A stretch of 16,771 nucleotides of DNA, from the NCBI GenBank assembly GCA_020846515.1, contig JADLDX010000621.1:1-16771 (forward strand), written 5' to 3'. The position numbers and the translations under genes are program-made. Below are positions 1 to 5,938 of this stretch, piece by piece; the stretch's first letter is position 1, and each line of letters begins with the position of its first letter. This DNA is from Pirellulaceae bacterium. GTDB lineage: Bacteria > Planctomycetota > Planctomycetia > Pirellulales > Pirellulaceae. The notes under the pieces were generated by a model, which was given only the letters and a program-made list of their open reading frames with translations, had not been told where the DNA came from and did not search any database.

Positions 1-342
1 CAGCATGGCTCCAGCACTCCATGAACCGGTGGTGGCTTCCAATAGTTTGAAGCATTTCAGCGCCGTGCGATCGTTGACCAATACCCAAGCGCCAACACGC
101 GATACGCCCAGCGTCTGGGCGGTCGACGCGCAAGCGCGCTGCACGATGTGACCAAACGTCACTCCTGATTCAATTGAAAGCTGGGCGATCTCCAGCCGCA
201 CAATCTCGCTGGCGCGCGTAGGCGCACGCTCGATTGGCTTTAACTCGGTGGGTGCGCAATTTTCGTCACTGCTAGTTGTAGACATATCGCAATCGGCCCC
301 AACTGCGGTACGAGTGTTTGAACGTGATGTGCTGATGCTCAT
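1..342 (-). CDS. GAF-domain signalling protein, 5' end (runs off window)
   Basis: Reading leftwards from ATG at 340-342, the frame stays open for 114 codons to the window edge, so only the N-terminus is visible. After a low-complexity Ser/Thr-rich stretch of about 35 residues comes a helix and then the start of a GAF domain at about residue 60: a segment reading AQTLGVSRVGAWVLVND, then LKCFKLLEATTGSWSAGAML. This is the usual first helix, strand and hairpin of GAF domains in sensor histidine kinases and GGDEF proteins. GAF domains bind small ligands or mediate dimerisation in cytoplasmic signalling proteins. The output domain lies outside the window, so kinase, cyclase or phosphatase cannot be decided. 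No Shine-Dalgarno sequence is obvious before the ATG. A second in-frame ATG lies 19 codons downstream and could be the true start. Confidence 0.72.
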   Translation of the reverse strand, partial: MSISTSRSNTRTAVGADCDMSTTSSDENCAPTELKPIERAPTRASEIVRLEIAQLSIESGVTFGHIVQRACASTAQTLGVSRVGAWVLVNDRTALKCFKLLEATTGSWSAGAML

Positions 343-517
343 TCAGTATAGATCATACACATTGTAGCCGAAGCAAAAGACTTTAGCTCCTGGCGGCACC
401 CTCAACTGGCAAAGCTTTTCACGCCGCTTGTAGTGCGACATATACACCAAGCTGATTTGAGCAGGCTGATAGCAGCATGACGTTATACATATTCAGGTGC
501 GCGCATGCTCCAGCGAG

Positions 518-548
518 CGCGCGGCGTGGGCCGCGGGCATGGTTTTTT
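518..548 (+). terminator. Terminator-like GC hairpin plus T6 on the + strand
   Basis: The arms CGCGCGGC (518-525) and GCCGCGGG (530-537) pair at 7 of 8 positions around a GTGG loop. After five bases there is a run of six T (543-548). The shape is that of an intrinsic terminator read rightwards, but no rightward gene precedes it in the window. An AT-rich dyad (TTTTCT, ATGA loop, AGAAAA) follows at 545-560. It is symmetric, so it could also serve the leftward isomerase gene ending at 569. Confidence 0.3.
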
Positions 549-568
549 CTATGAAGAAAATCAACGTT

Positions 569-1015
569 CTACGGATAATACTTGGCGACCATCTGTCGTA
601 AGAATGCCAGACTGGCGGCCATCTCATCCATACCGTTCATCCCGTCTTCAATACTGATCCAACCGCGATAATTATGGGCGACCAGTAATTCAAAGATAGC
701 CGGATAGTCGTTGGCCCCTCGACCCGTTACGCCGTGTTTGAGCAGCTCCGTATAGCCGGCTGTGCCCTCGGCCGCTTTGAGATCTTCCATGGTTGTGCCG
801 GGGACCAGATAACGATCGCTGGCATGCATGCTGACTACGCGTGGCGCGACATGCCTTAACATTTCTACAGGATCGTCACCGGCAACTACCGCGTTGCTTG
901 GGTCATATTGCACTCCAAAAAAGGGCGACGGTGGAATAAGGGCCAGCAAATCCAGGAACACGTCCATCTTTTGGGCGAACTCGGGATACAACCAATGGCC
1001 ATCCTTGTAGTGGTT
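569..1015 (-). pseudogene. Sugar isomerase/epimerase, C-terminal half beyond an in-frame TAG
   Basis: This is the downstream part of the gene that starts at 1489, in the same frame and directly after the TAG at 1016-1018. It begins NHYKDGHW and carries what look like the remaining metal ligands of the xylose-isomerase-like TIM-barrel family. Numbered on the full gene these are Asp196 (VQYDPSN), His222 (SMHASDRY) and Glu281 (ISIEDG). The Asp-to-His spacing of 26 matches D-tagatose 3-epimerase (Asp185 and His211). Without the first ligand and the first half of the barrel this piece should not be active alone. It could be made only by readthrough or by reinitiation, for example at TTG 991; no ribosome binding site supports that start. 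Confidence 0.8.
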
Positions 1016-1489
1016 CTAAAGCCCGAGCACGATGCCCAATGGCTCAGCTACCGCGATGCATTCGATAATGGCCGCGCTGGACCATTGGAGTCCTACCTCA
1101 CGCGGCACTTCGGGCCAGCGTTGACCGCTGAGTACGCGACAAACTGTACCCGGACCACCTAACCGCTTGGCCACGTGGATCATCTGTTTCTGATATTCGA
1201 TGGCTGCTCGACGTTTTTCAGCCTGCGGATGGGTAAAATCGGGTGAACAACAGAGCATGGGCATAGCAAAGCCCGCTTGGGCGATGGCGGCCGCCACACT
1301 ATCGATGTAGGCATCGTCCAGACTTGTAAAAAAGCCCTCGTACATCTCCAAGCCGTCAGCGTCCAATTGCTTGGCCTGCTCTATCCAATCGAAGACGCTC
1401 ATCGTGCGCGCATGCGAAATGGTATCCAAATAGCATTTTGGGAAAGCACTGATACGCGGGCGGGCTGGGGGGGCAGTGATGGCGGACAA
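1016..1489 (-). pseudogene. Sugar phosphate isomerase/epimerase-like TIM barrel, N-terminal half
   Basis: The 157-residue product ends in a premature TAG. It carries typical planctomycete features of this family: PKCYLD near the start, ADGLEMYEGFF on strand 2, a CSPDFTHP motif and CRVLSGQRWPE. These proteins are predicted to isomerise or epimerise sugars, or to act on inositol-type intermediates, in the cytoplasm using a divalent metal; the substrate cannot be read from sequence. With the 569-1015 segment, the full gene would be 306 residues, the normal family length. The stop is codon 158, where relatives read GLENHYKDG, so GAG has become TAG by one substitution. No in-frame ATG lies between the upstream stop (1517-1519) and the conserved start, so TTG at 1489 is the best initiator, without a clear Shine-Dalgarno sequence. 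Confidence 0.8.
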
Positions 1490-1854
1490 CGTAAAGCTCG
1501 CTTGATGACTACTAAGTTAGAAAGGCCAGTTGGTCGATAAGATTATTGTACTGGTCGACGCGATTTGCTATGACCGTCCACAATCATAAACACGTCGACA
1601 GGTCCGATTCGGGATGAAGGCACTGAAATTTCGTAGTGTTGAAGATAGATGGCTCAATTAACTCGCTCCGCGGGCTTGCCTACTTTTCCTGGCGAAAGGG
1701 CGGCTTTACCATGATTGAGACGTGGTTAGGGGCGACCATCACTACCCGACGTGCTTACGCTTCGCGTTAAGACTCAAATCAACAGGCCGCTGGCGCCGAC
1801 CGCTTCAATAAGCAACGTGTTTCCACGACGAACCAATAGGAAGAAGGTGATGAC
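1490..1854. other. Intergenic region between divergent genes, no gene seen
   Basis: No credible coding sequence was found on either strand. It must hold the promoters of the leftward isomerase gene and the rightward ATP-grasp gene, but no convincing -35/-10 pair was found. A small hairpin (CTTACGC, TTC loop, GCGTTAAG with one bulge) lies at 1754-1771. The motif TGGTCGA occurs twice, near 1531 and 1552. Confidence 0.5.
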
Positions 1855-2826
1855 GTGCAAGTGGGCTTAACCTTTGACGCAAACCAAACGTCCCAAGAAG
1901 TCCGAACCGAGGTAGCCGCAGTGGTCGCGGCTCTTAAGGCGACCGGGCACGAGCCCGTAATCATCGGCCATGCTCGAGACTTGATCGATAAACTGGCCGC
2001 CAATCAACGATACGACCTCGTATTCAACCTGTGCCGAGGCGGCCTGGGCGATTCAATCGCTCCAAGGGATACGGCCGCTCCTAACAAATCAACCACGACG
2101 TCCATGGCCAGTGTGCCAGCCATCTTGAATTTGTATGAGATTGCTTACACATTTTCTGACCCGACTTGCCTGTGCGGCTGTACGCATCGCGGTCATATGA
2201 AATCGATGCTCCGCGAACGCGGGGTACCGACCAGCGACTATTGGATGGTGGAGACATTGGACGACCTGCGGCGCGTCGACTCCGCTTATCCGGCAACGGC
2301 TTCGCCAGCTTGCGCGTGCCCAGGCAGTCCGAGCGATGACGGGCAGATCGATAGCGCAGCCGAGTTGTCGAAGGTTTGTTGTCGACTGATGAGCGAGAGT
2401 TCGCAAGCCGTTTTGATCGAGCCATGCCTGACCGGCGAGATCTCTGTGGTCAGTGTCTTGGGCGGCGGCGCCAATGCCCAGGCGTTAACGCCTGAGCGAG
2501 CCGCCGAGTCGCAATCCAGCACTGCTGCGCGCACCGCCCTGGCGGCATGGCGCGTGATGGGGGGTGTGGATGCCGGTTGTGTTTGGCTTCAGAATGATTC
2601 CGACGGGGTACCGCAAGTCGTCCGCATCCAACCACTGCCAGACCTTCATCCGCAAAGTCCATTGGTGACCAGTGCGGCTAGCGTCGGCATTGCGTATGCA
2701 GACTTGATCAGCCGCATTCTCGATTCGGCTTGTCAACGCGCGGCCATCGCCACTTCGGAACGCTTGACGCCTCGCCCACCCCACCTGGTCTCCAGCGGAC
2801 AAACCGTCGGGTCGGAACGCTACTAA
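1855..2826 (+). CDS. D-alanine-D-alanine ligase-like ATP-grasp protein, probably catalytically inactive
   Basis: The 323-residue frame follows the Ddl-like layout throughout. It has an N-terminal MQVGLTFDAN strand, a domain ending RYDLVFNL (residues 52-59), IAYTFSDP (96-103), RERGVPTSDYWMV (about 120-132), LIEPCLTGEISVV (187-199) and a C-terminal RIQPLPDLHP (257-266). GTG at 1855 is chosen because it lies just after an AGGAAGAAGG purine stretch and begins the conserved first strand; the ATG at 1850 is in another frame. Family enzymes ligate amino acids or peptides using ATP and Mg. Here key features are altered. The usual N(I/L)AEG reads NLCRGG, the Lys and Gly-rich loop after the linker are replaced by a Cys/Pro-rich stretch (residues 146-165), and the metal-binding EVNPLPG reads RIQPLPD. 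The intact reading frame argues for a retained pseudoenzyme or a recent casualty rather than a shredded gene. Confidence 0.7.
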   Translation: MQVGLTFDANQTSQEVRTEVAAVVAALKATGHEPVIIGHARDLIDKLAANQRYDLVFNLCRGGLGDSIAPRDTAAPNKSTTTSMASVPAILNLYEIAYTFSDPTCLCGCTHRGHMKSMLRERGVPTSDYWMVETLDDLRRVDSAYPATASPACACPGSPSDDGQIDSAAELSKVCCRLMSESSQAVLIEPCLTGEISVVSVLGGGANAQALTPERAAESQSSTAARTALAAWRVMGGVDAGCVWLQNDSDGVPQVVRIQPLPDLHPQSPLVTSAASVGIAYADLISRILDSACQRAAIATSERLTPRPPHLVSSGQTVGSERY

Positions 2827-2828
2827 TG

Positions 2829-2898
2829 CAAGCGGAGCAGCGCAAGCTGCCCGGTTCTTCGGCAAGGAAACAAACCCCAAACCGGACGGCTCGCGTCG
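2829..2898. repeat. Inverted pair of REP-like palindromic elements
   Basis: One copy (2829-2860, minus orientation) and one truncated copy (2880-2898, plus orientation) face each other just after the ATP-grasp gene. Read on the minus strand, the first has a GCAGC stem, TTGC loop and GCTGC stem flanked by CCGG and TCCGCTT, matching the copy at 12285-12320. The second has a CGGC stem, TCGC loop and GTCG stem, which still pairs with one G-T wobble. The two copies can also pair with each other across the GGTT/AACC ends to form a larger hairpin. They may act as a transcription terminator or mRNA 3'-end stabiliser for the gene ending at 2826, which is an inference. Confidence 0.65.
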
Positions 2899-2955
2899 AT
2901 TTGGCTATTAAGTCCGATAACTCAAAGCAAAATGGGCACGGATCAAGTTCACCAA

Positions 2956-3489
2956 TCACTCGCCGTCGAGCGCTAGCATAAAATCGACCCAGCGGTAGCG
3001 GGATGGGGCAGTGGCCACGCTACCAAACTCTCGCGAAATCCACTCAAGGATTTCAGCTTGCGACAACACACATCGATGGTCCACGCATTCCAAGTAGCCC
3101 AGAAGCTCGATCTCAGTCGTGTGGACGCGACGAGATTCTGGCGACGACTCCATCAGGGCCAACAAGAACGAGTCACATTCGTCGTCGGTCGACAGTCTGA
3201 CCAGCCAACCCAGGAACTGACCATCTACGGCATCGTTAACTCGCAAAAATTCTAACGCGCCTTCAATATCCCCTGGCAATCTCACGCCGCACTCGACGCA
3301 TTGGTCGTAGTTGGTCCGGTCCATCCGGTTGGTCCCGTCGCGCAAGCGGCCAAGTGTCTCAGTCAACTGGCTAAGCGTTGGGTTTTCAATGCATCGCTCC
3401 CCGTCGCAATGGATGCTTAGCAGATCCATCACGGCTCTTCGAACAAAATCGACCAAGATATCACCGCCACACTTTTTCGATGAACCCAC
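2956..3489 (-). CDS. Hypothetical protein, acidic and Cys-containing
   Basis: I do not recognise this 177-residue protein. It is acidic, without signal peptide or membrane segment, and looks mainly helical. It has nine Cys, including HCDGERC (residues 27-33), CVECG (64-68) and CVDHRC (135-140). These could form a metal site or disulfides, but they do not match a zinc ribbon that I know. The chosen start is GTG 3489, about 10 bases after a GGGG stretch; an internal Met at residue 21 is an alternative. It runs opposite to the genes on both sides and has no operon partner. Coding is supported by its length and by a plausible protein composition without low-complexity shadow features. Confidence 0.55.
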   Translation of the reverse strand: MGSSKKCGGDILVDFVRRAVMDLLSIHCDGERCIENPTLSQLTETLGRLRDGTNRMDRTNYDQCVECGVRLPGDIEGALEFLRVNDAVDGQFLGWLVRLSTDDECDSFLLALMESSPESRRVHTTEIELLGYLECVDHRCVLSQAEILEWISREFGSVATAPSRYRWVDFMLALDGE

Positions 3490-3758
3490 CGAACTTACCC
3501 CAAATCCTCGCGAAGGCTAACCCAGGCGAAACGATGTTAATTTGGGTAGATTCAAGAACGAAGTGGAATAGATGAAGAACTAGTAAAGGTCCCGTCAATC
3601 TGGACGAGACCGGGGTCTACGGCCGCCCAACGCTTGCACTTAGCCGGCGAATGGACGACGATAGGGCCTTAAGCACTACTGAGCACACAAGGACGCCCCC
3701 TTGGGTAGCGGTCGCGCGATAAAGCGTTTCTAGATTTGGCCAACACGACAGGAACACG

Positions 3759-4304
3759 ATGATGAAGCTACGAAGTTTGGTTTTGGGTGGGCTGATTGGT
3801 TCGATGGCGACGTTGGCATTTGCACCGGCATTTGCCCAGGCTCAAGCGGCTGCGGCACCGGCCAGCAGTGCTAAAGATGCGACTGCTAAAGAACCGACGC
3901 TGACGGCCGAGCAAGAGAAAATGGCTAAGGCGATGCTGAAGCAAACGCTGAAATCGTTTGCCGATGCAACTTTGACGGCCGAGCAAGAGAAGAAGGCCGA
4001 TGAACTGTTTTCGAAAGTGACCAAGGAGGTCGTCGCCAAACGAGCTGCCGTGAAGATCGATGCTGATTTGCAGAAAAAGCAAGCGGCCGCCGCCAAGGAA
4101 GCTCGCGAAGCGGGCAAGAAACAGAAGGACGTTGCCGCAGCCGCATTTGCCAGCGCTGGCTTTACTGAAGAACAAATCAAGGTCTTCAAGGATACGCAAG
4201 CCATGATGAATAAAGCTAAGCAAGATTTCGCCAAGTCGCTGTCTGAAGACCAACTGGCCAAGCTGCCTAAGCAAATGCAAAAGAGCTTGAAGGGTGGCAA
4301 ATAG
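3759..4304 (+). CDS. Small secreted helical protein with repeated LTxxQ-like motifs
   Basis: The 181-residue protein starts with a Sec signal peptide (MKLRS, hydrophobic stretch, cleavage near FAQA at about residue 27). The mature part is Ala/Lys/Gln-rich and predicted to be almost all helix. Four motifs of the form [LF][TS]xxQ occur: LTAEQ at 48-52 and 72-76, FTEEQ at 135-139 and LSEDQ at 161-165. The first two are almost identical in DNA as well (TGACGGCCGAGCAAGAGAA twice), suggesting an internal 24-codon duplication. LTxxQ motifs are a hallmark of the Spy/CpxP periplasmic stress proteins. A periplasmic chaperone-like or metal/stress-response role is therefore possible, but family membership is not proven. 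AGGA lies about 6 bases before the first of two adjacent ATGs. Confidence 0.75.
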   Translation: MMKLRSLVLGGLIGSMATLAFAPAFAQAQAAAAPASSAKDATAKEPTLTAEQEKMAKAMLKQTLKSFADATLTAEQEKKADELFSKVTKEVVAKRAAVKIDADLQKKQAAAAKEAREAGKKQKDVAAAAFASAGFTEEQIKVFKDTQAMMNKAKQDFAKSLSEDQLAKLPKQMQKSLKGGK

Positions 4305-4332
4305 GATCTCGCTCGATACGCGAATGTTGCCA

Positions 4333-4398
4333 CTGCCCTGCATCTACCCACAGCGCTATAATTGAAGAGTAAGCCCGATGCGCGAGCCACGCTTGCGC
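4333..4398 (+). promoter_or_regulatory. Candidate promoter and leader hairpin for the 4458 gene
   Basis: A perfect TATAAT lies at 4357-4362, with a weak CTGCCC at -35 (4333-4338) and an 18-base spacer. A hairpin follows in the leader: GCGCGAG (4380-4386) pairs with CTTGCGC (4392-4398) at 6 of 7 positions. The -10 box is good but the -35 box is poor. Confidence 0.35.
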
Positions 4399-4457
4399 AG
4401 CGGGATCAAGTTTTCGTTTGCGTTCGTAACCCCCGCTCAATCTCAGGAGATTGTACG

Positions 4458-4829
4458 ATGACTTGGCGAACTACTCTGTGCCTGTTGGGTGCTTTGGGCT
4501 GTATGGGCTTGATATCTTCTCCGGCGCAAGCCCAAGTGGTGGTCGTCGGTGGTGGGCCCGTCTTTGGTACGACCGTAGTCGTTGGTCGCCCGGTAGTGCC
4601 GGTTGGTCCAGTGTTGGCCCACCCAACCTATGTAGCACCCGCCGTCGGTTACCGAGGATACTCGACCTATCGCCCCGTCGCACCGGCTGCGTTCATAGCT
4701 CCAGCACCGGTGGTGACATATCGACCTGTCGTTCCGGCCTACGTGCCCGTCCGACCCGGCATCGTCTCGTCGCGCGTCTATTATCCCGGCCAACCCGTCC
4801 GCAACGCACTCCGCGTAATCGCTCCCTAG
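4458..4829 (+). CDS. Small secreted Val/Pro/Tyr-rich protein with PGQPVRN tail
   Basis: The 123-residue protein starts at ATG 4458, seven bases after AGGAGA. A Sec signal peptide ends near AQA (residues 23-25). The mature part alternates Val, Pro, Gly, Ala and Tyr (VVVVGGGPVFG, then several PVV/YRPV units), so it is low in complexity, probably extended, and exported. It ends with YYPGQPVRNALRVIAP (108-123). From memory, similar PGQPVRN tails end other small secreted planctomycete proteins, so the tail may be a shared sorting or packing signal. No enzyme motif is present. The gene lies downstream of the LTxxQ protein, but the 153-base gap with its own candidate promoter argues for separate transcription. 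Confidence 0.72.
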   Translation: MTWRTTLCLLGALGCMGLISSPAQAQVVVVGGGPVFGTTVVVGRPVVPVGPVLAHPTYVAPAVGYRGYSTYRPVAPAAFIAPAPVVTYRPVVPAYVPVRPGIVSSRVYYPGQPVRNALRVIAP

Positions 4830-4847
4830 ACGAATTAGGAAATCAAC

Positions 4848-5318
4848 GTGAGTTCCGTGTTAAGCGAAGCTGCTGAGACGCGCATGGTGCTTGAAAACGT
4901 TAGCTGGGAAACCTTCGTGGCTTTGGCAGACGAGCGCCGAGGCAGCATTCCACGCATGAAGTACAACGAGGGCGCCCTCGAAACCACTTTCGTTCGCGCC
5001 TTTCGAAGCGAAACCAATAGGCCGACCACGGTCCGGCGCACGCGTATGGGCAATTGGGAACGGATCGTACCAAACGACTCCGCGAAGTCGTCGAAATGTT
5101 GCGGCGAGAGACCGGCGAATAGCGAAGCAAAGTCGCCCTTCGCTCCGCGAAGGAAGCGTTTCCCCACAACGCTAAAACTGTTCAGGAATCAGTTTCAGCT
5201 TCCCTTTGGATGCACGGGCGAATGTAGTGAAGTCGCGGCGATCAAAGGTGAAGATGGTAGAAATCTGCTCGCGAATGGAAAGATGAAAGAGTGCAATGTC
5301 CGAGAGTTGCGGCGTTAG
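4848..5318 (+). pseudogene. Truncated Uma2-family (DUF820) gene
   Basis: Translation from GTG 4848, seven bases after AGGAA, gives about 45 residues with the Uma2 N-terminal signature: LENVSWETFVALADE, a short linker, then PRMKYNEGALE. Uma2/DUF820 proteins have a PD-(D/E)xK nuclease-like fold of about 190 residues. The part that should carry the catalytic Asp, Glu and Lys is missing. After GALE (about 4980) the frame becomes unrelated Arg/Lys-rich sequence, and the final 147 bases overlap the 3' end of the PIN gene on the other strand. In another frame, 5075-5119 encodes RLREVVEMLRRETGE followed by TAG; it resembles a second remnant at 6060-6104. This is best read as a gene broken by deletion. 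Confidence 0.6.
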
Positions 5319-5618
5319 ACTCTGGTATATCTTTAAAAGCTTTTCCATCGATATGAGATCGCCCTTGTCCATCGGAAGCAGTTGCAAAATCCCCTCGCTG
5401 GTCAACCCAACCAATGCTTTAAACGCTGTTGGTTCTTGTCTGAGCAACCACTGCACCTCAGTGAGCACTGGCCAGATGGTCAACATGGGAGGTGCGACTT
5501 GCTTCAGCGTCATTGCGGTAATCTCGTGGTTCGAATCACGTCGGCTGAGCATGGCGACCAATGGCCCCGTATCAACCAGGACTCTCGAATAGAGTGGGCT
5601 ACTCACGGCCGAAACCAT
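5172..5618 (-). CDS. PIN-domain toxin-like ribonuclease (VapC-like)
   Basis: The 148-residue protein has the PIN-domain acidic residues in order: Asp16 in LVDTGPLVAML, Glu54 in VLTEV, Asp107 in LSDIAL, and Asp126 in TFDRRDF. PIN toxins are Mg-dependent RNases that cleave tRNA, rRNA or mRNA in the cytoplasm. The ATG at 5616-5618 lies inside the end of the antitoxin gene (20-base overlap), so the two are probably translationally coupled, with the antitoxin made first. All four acidic positions are present, so the nuclease could be active. The RNA target is unknown. Confidence 0.87.
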   Translation of the reverse strand: MVSAVSSPLYSRVLVDTGPLVAMLSRRDSNHEITAMTLKQVAPPMLTIWPVLTEVQWLLRQEPTAFKALVGLTSEGILQLLPMDKGDLISMEKLLKIYQSLTPQLSDIALFHLSIREQISTIFTFDRRDFTTFARASKGKLKLIPEQF

Positions 5619-5850
5619 CCATGTGGGACTGATTAGAACTTAAATCTGGCGGCAACCCCTGCATACTTCCAAGAACCTTCGATTTGACCAATAACTCGTA
5701 ACAACTGGGGAGCTGACCGTGAGCTTCCAGGTATTGCGTCAGAGCTTCACGAATGACCGTTGACTCCGCTTTACCTGACATGACGACAAATCGTTGAAGG
5801 TCTTCGGCTAACTGATCCGGAACACGAACGGTTATTCTATCGCTTGCCAT
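5599..5850 (-). CDS. Ribbon-helix-helix (CopG-like) antitoxin
   Basis: The 83-residue protein begins with a classic RHH fold: a DRITVRVP strand (residues 4-11), then LAEDLQRFVVMSG and a second helix around STVIREALTQYLEAHG. RHH dimers insert paired strands into the DNA major groove. The C-terminal 35 or so residues, ending MDGFGRE, should wrap and inhibit the PIN toxin encoded immediately downstream. The start is ATG 5850, with GGAG about seven bases upstream. The promoter directly upstream carries paired TGTCnGACA palindromes, the expected layout for autorepression by the antitoxin or toxin-antitoxin complex. The pair lies between two decayed coding remnants, which suits a mobile accessory module. 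Confidence 0.87.
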   Translation of the reverse strand: MASDRITVRVPDQLAEDLQRFVVMSGKAESTVIREALTQYLEAHGQLPSCYELLVKSKVLGSMQGLPPDLSSNQSHMDGFGRE

Positions 5851-5863
5851 AGTTTTCTCCGGT

Positions 5864-5899
5864 TGTCAGACATCATAGCACCTTTGTCTGACAAGGCAA
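5864..5899 (-). promoter_or_regulatory. Promoter with paired operators for the RHH/PIN operon
   Basis: On the minus strand a -35 box TTGCCT (5894-5899) and -10 box TATGAT (5872-5877) are separated by 16 bases. Two 9-bp palindromes, TGTCTGACA (5885-5893 on the plus strand) and TGTCAGACA (5864-5872), lie just inside the -35 and across the -10 edge. Their centres are 21 bp apart, two helical turns. Together they form a perfect 10-bp inverted repeat (TTGTCAGACA/TGTCTGACAA). Binding by RHH dimers there would block RNA polymerase. Confidence 0.75.
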
Positions 5900-5920
5900 G
5901 ATTCGCTAGTTCAGTTTGTC

Positions 5921-5938
5921 CGCATGCAACAGCATGCG
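5921..5938. other. Perfect 7-bp stem hairpin, CGCATGC-AACA-GCATGCG
   Basis: The arms at 5921-5927 and 5932-5938 are perfect complements around an AACA loop. It lies about 22 bases upstream of the toxin-antitoxin -35 box. There is no T-run on either side, so it is not a standard intrinsic terminator. It could be a protein-binding palindrome or the edge of the module. Confidence 0.5.

Noticed and set aside
3768..4390. Two long minus-strand frames over the LTxxQ gene
   Set aside because: They mirror the Ala/Lys-rich repeats of the plus-strand gene; the Leu/Phe/Ser-rich products look like reverse translations of low complexity.
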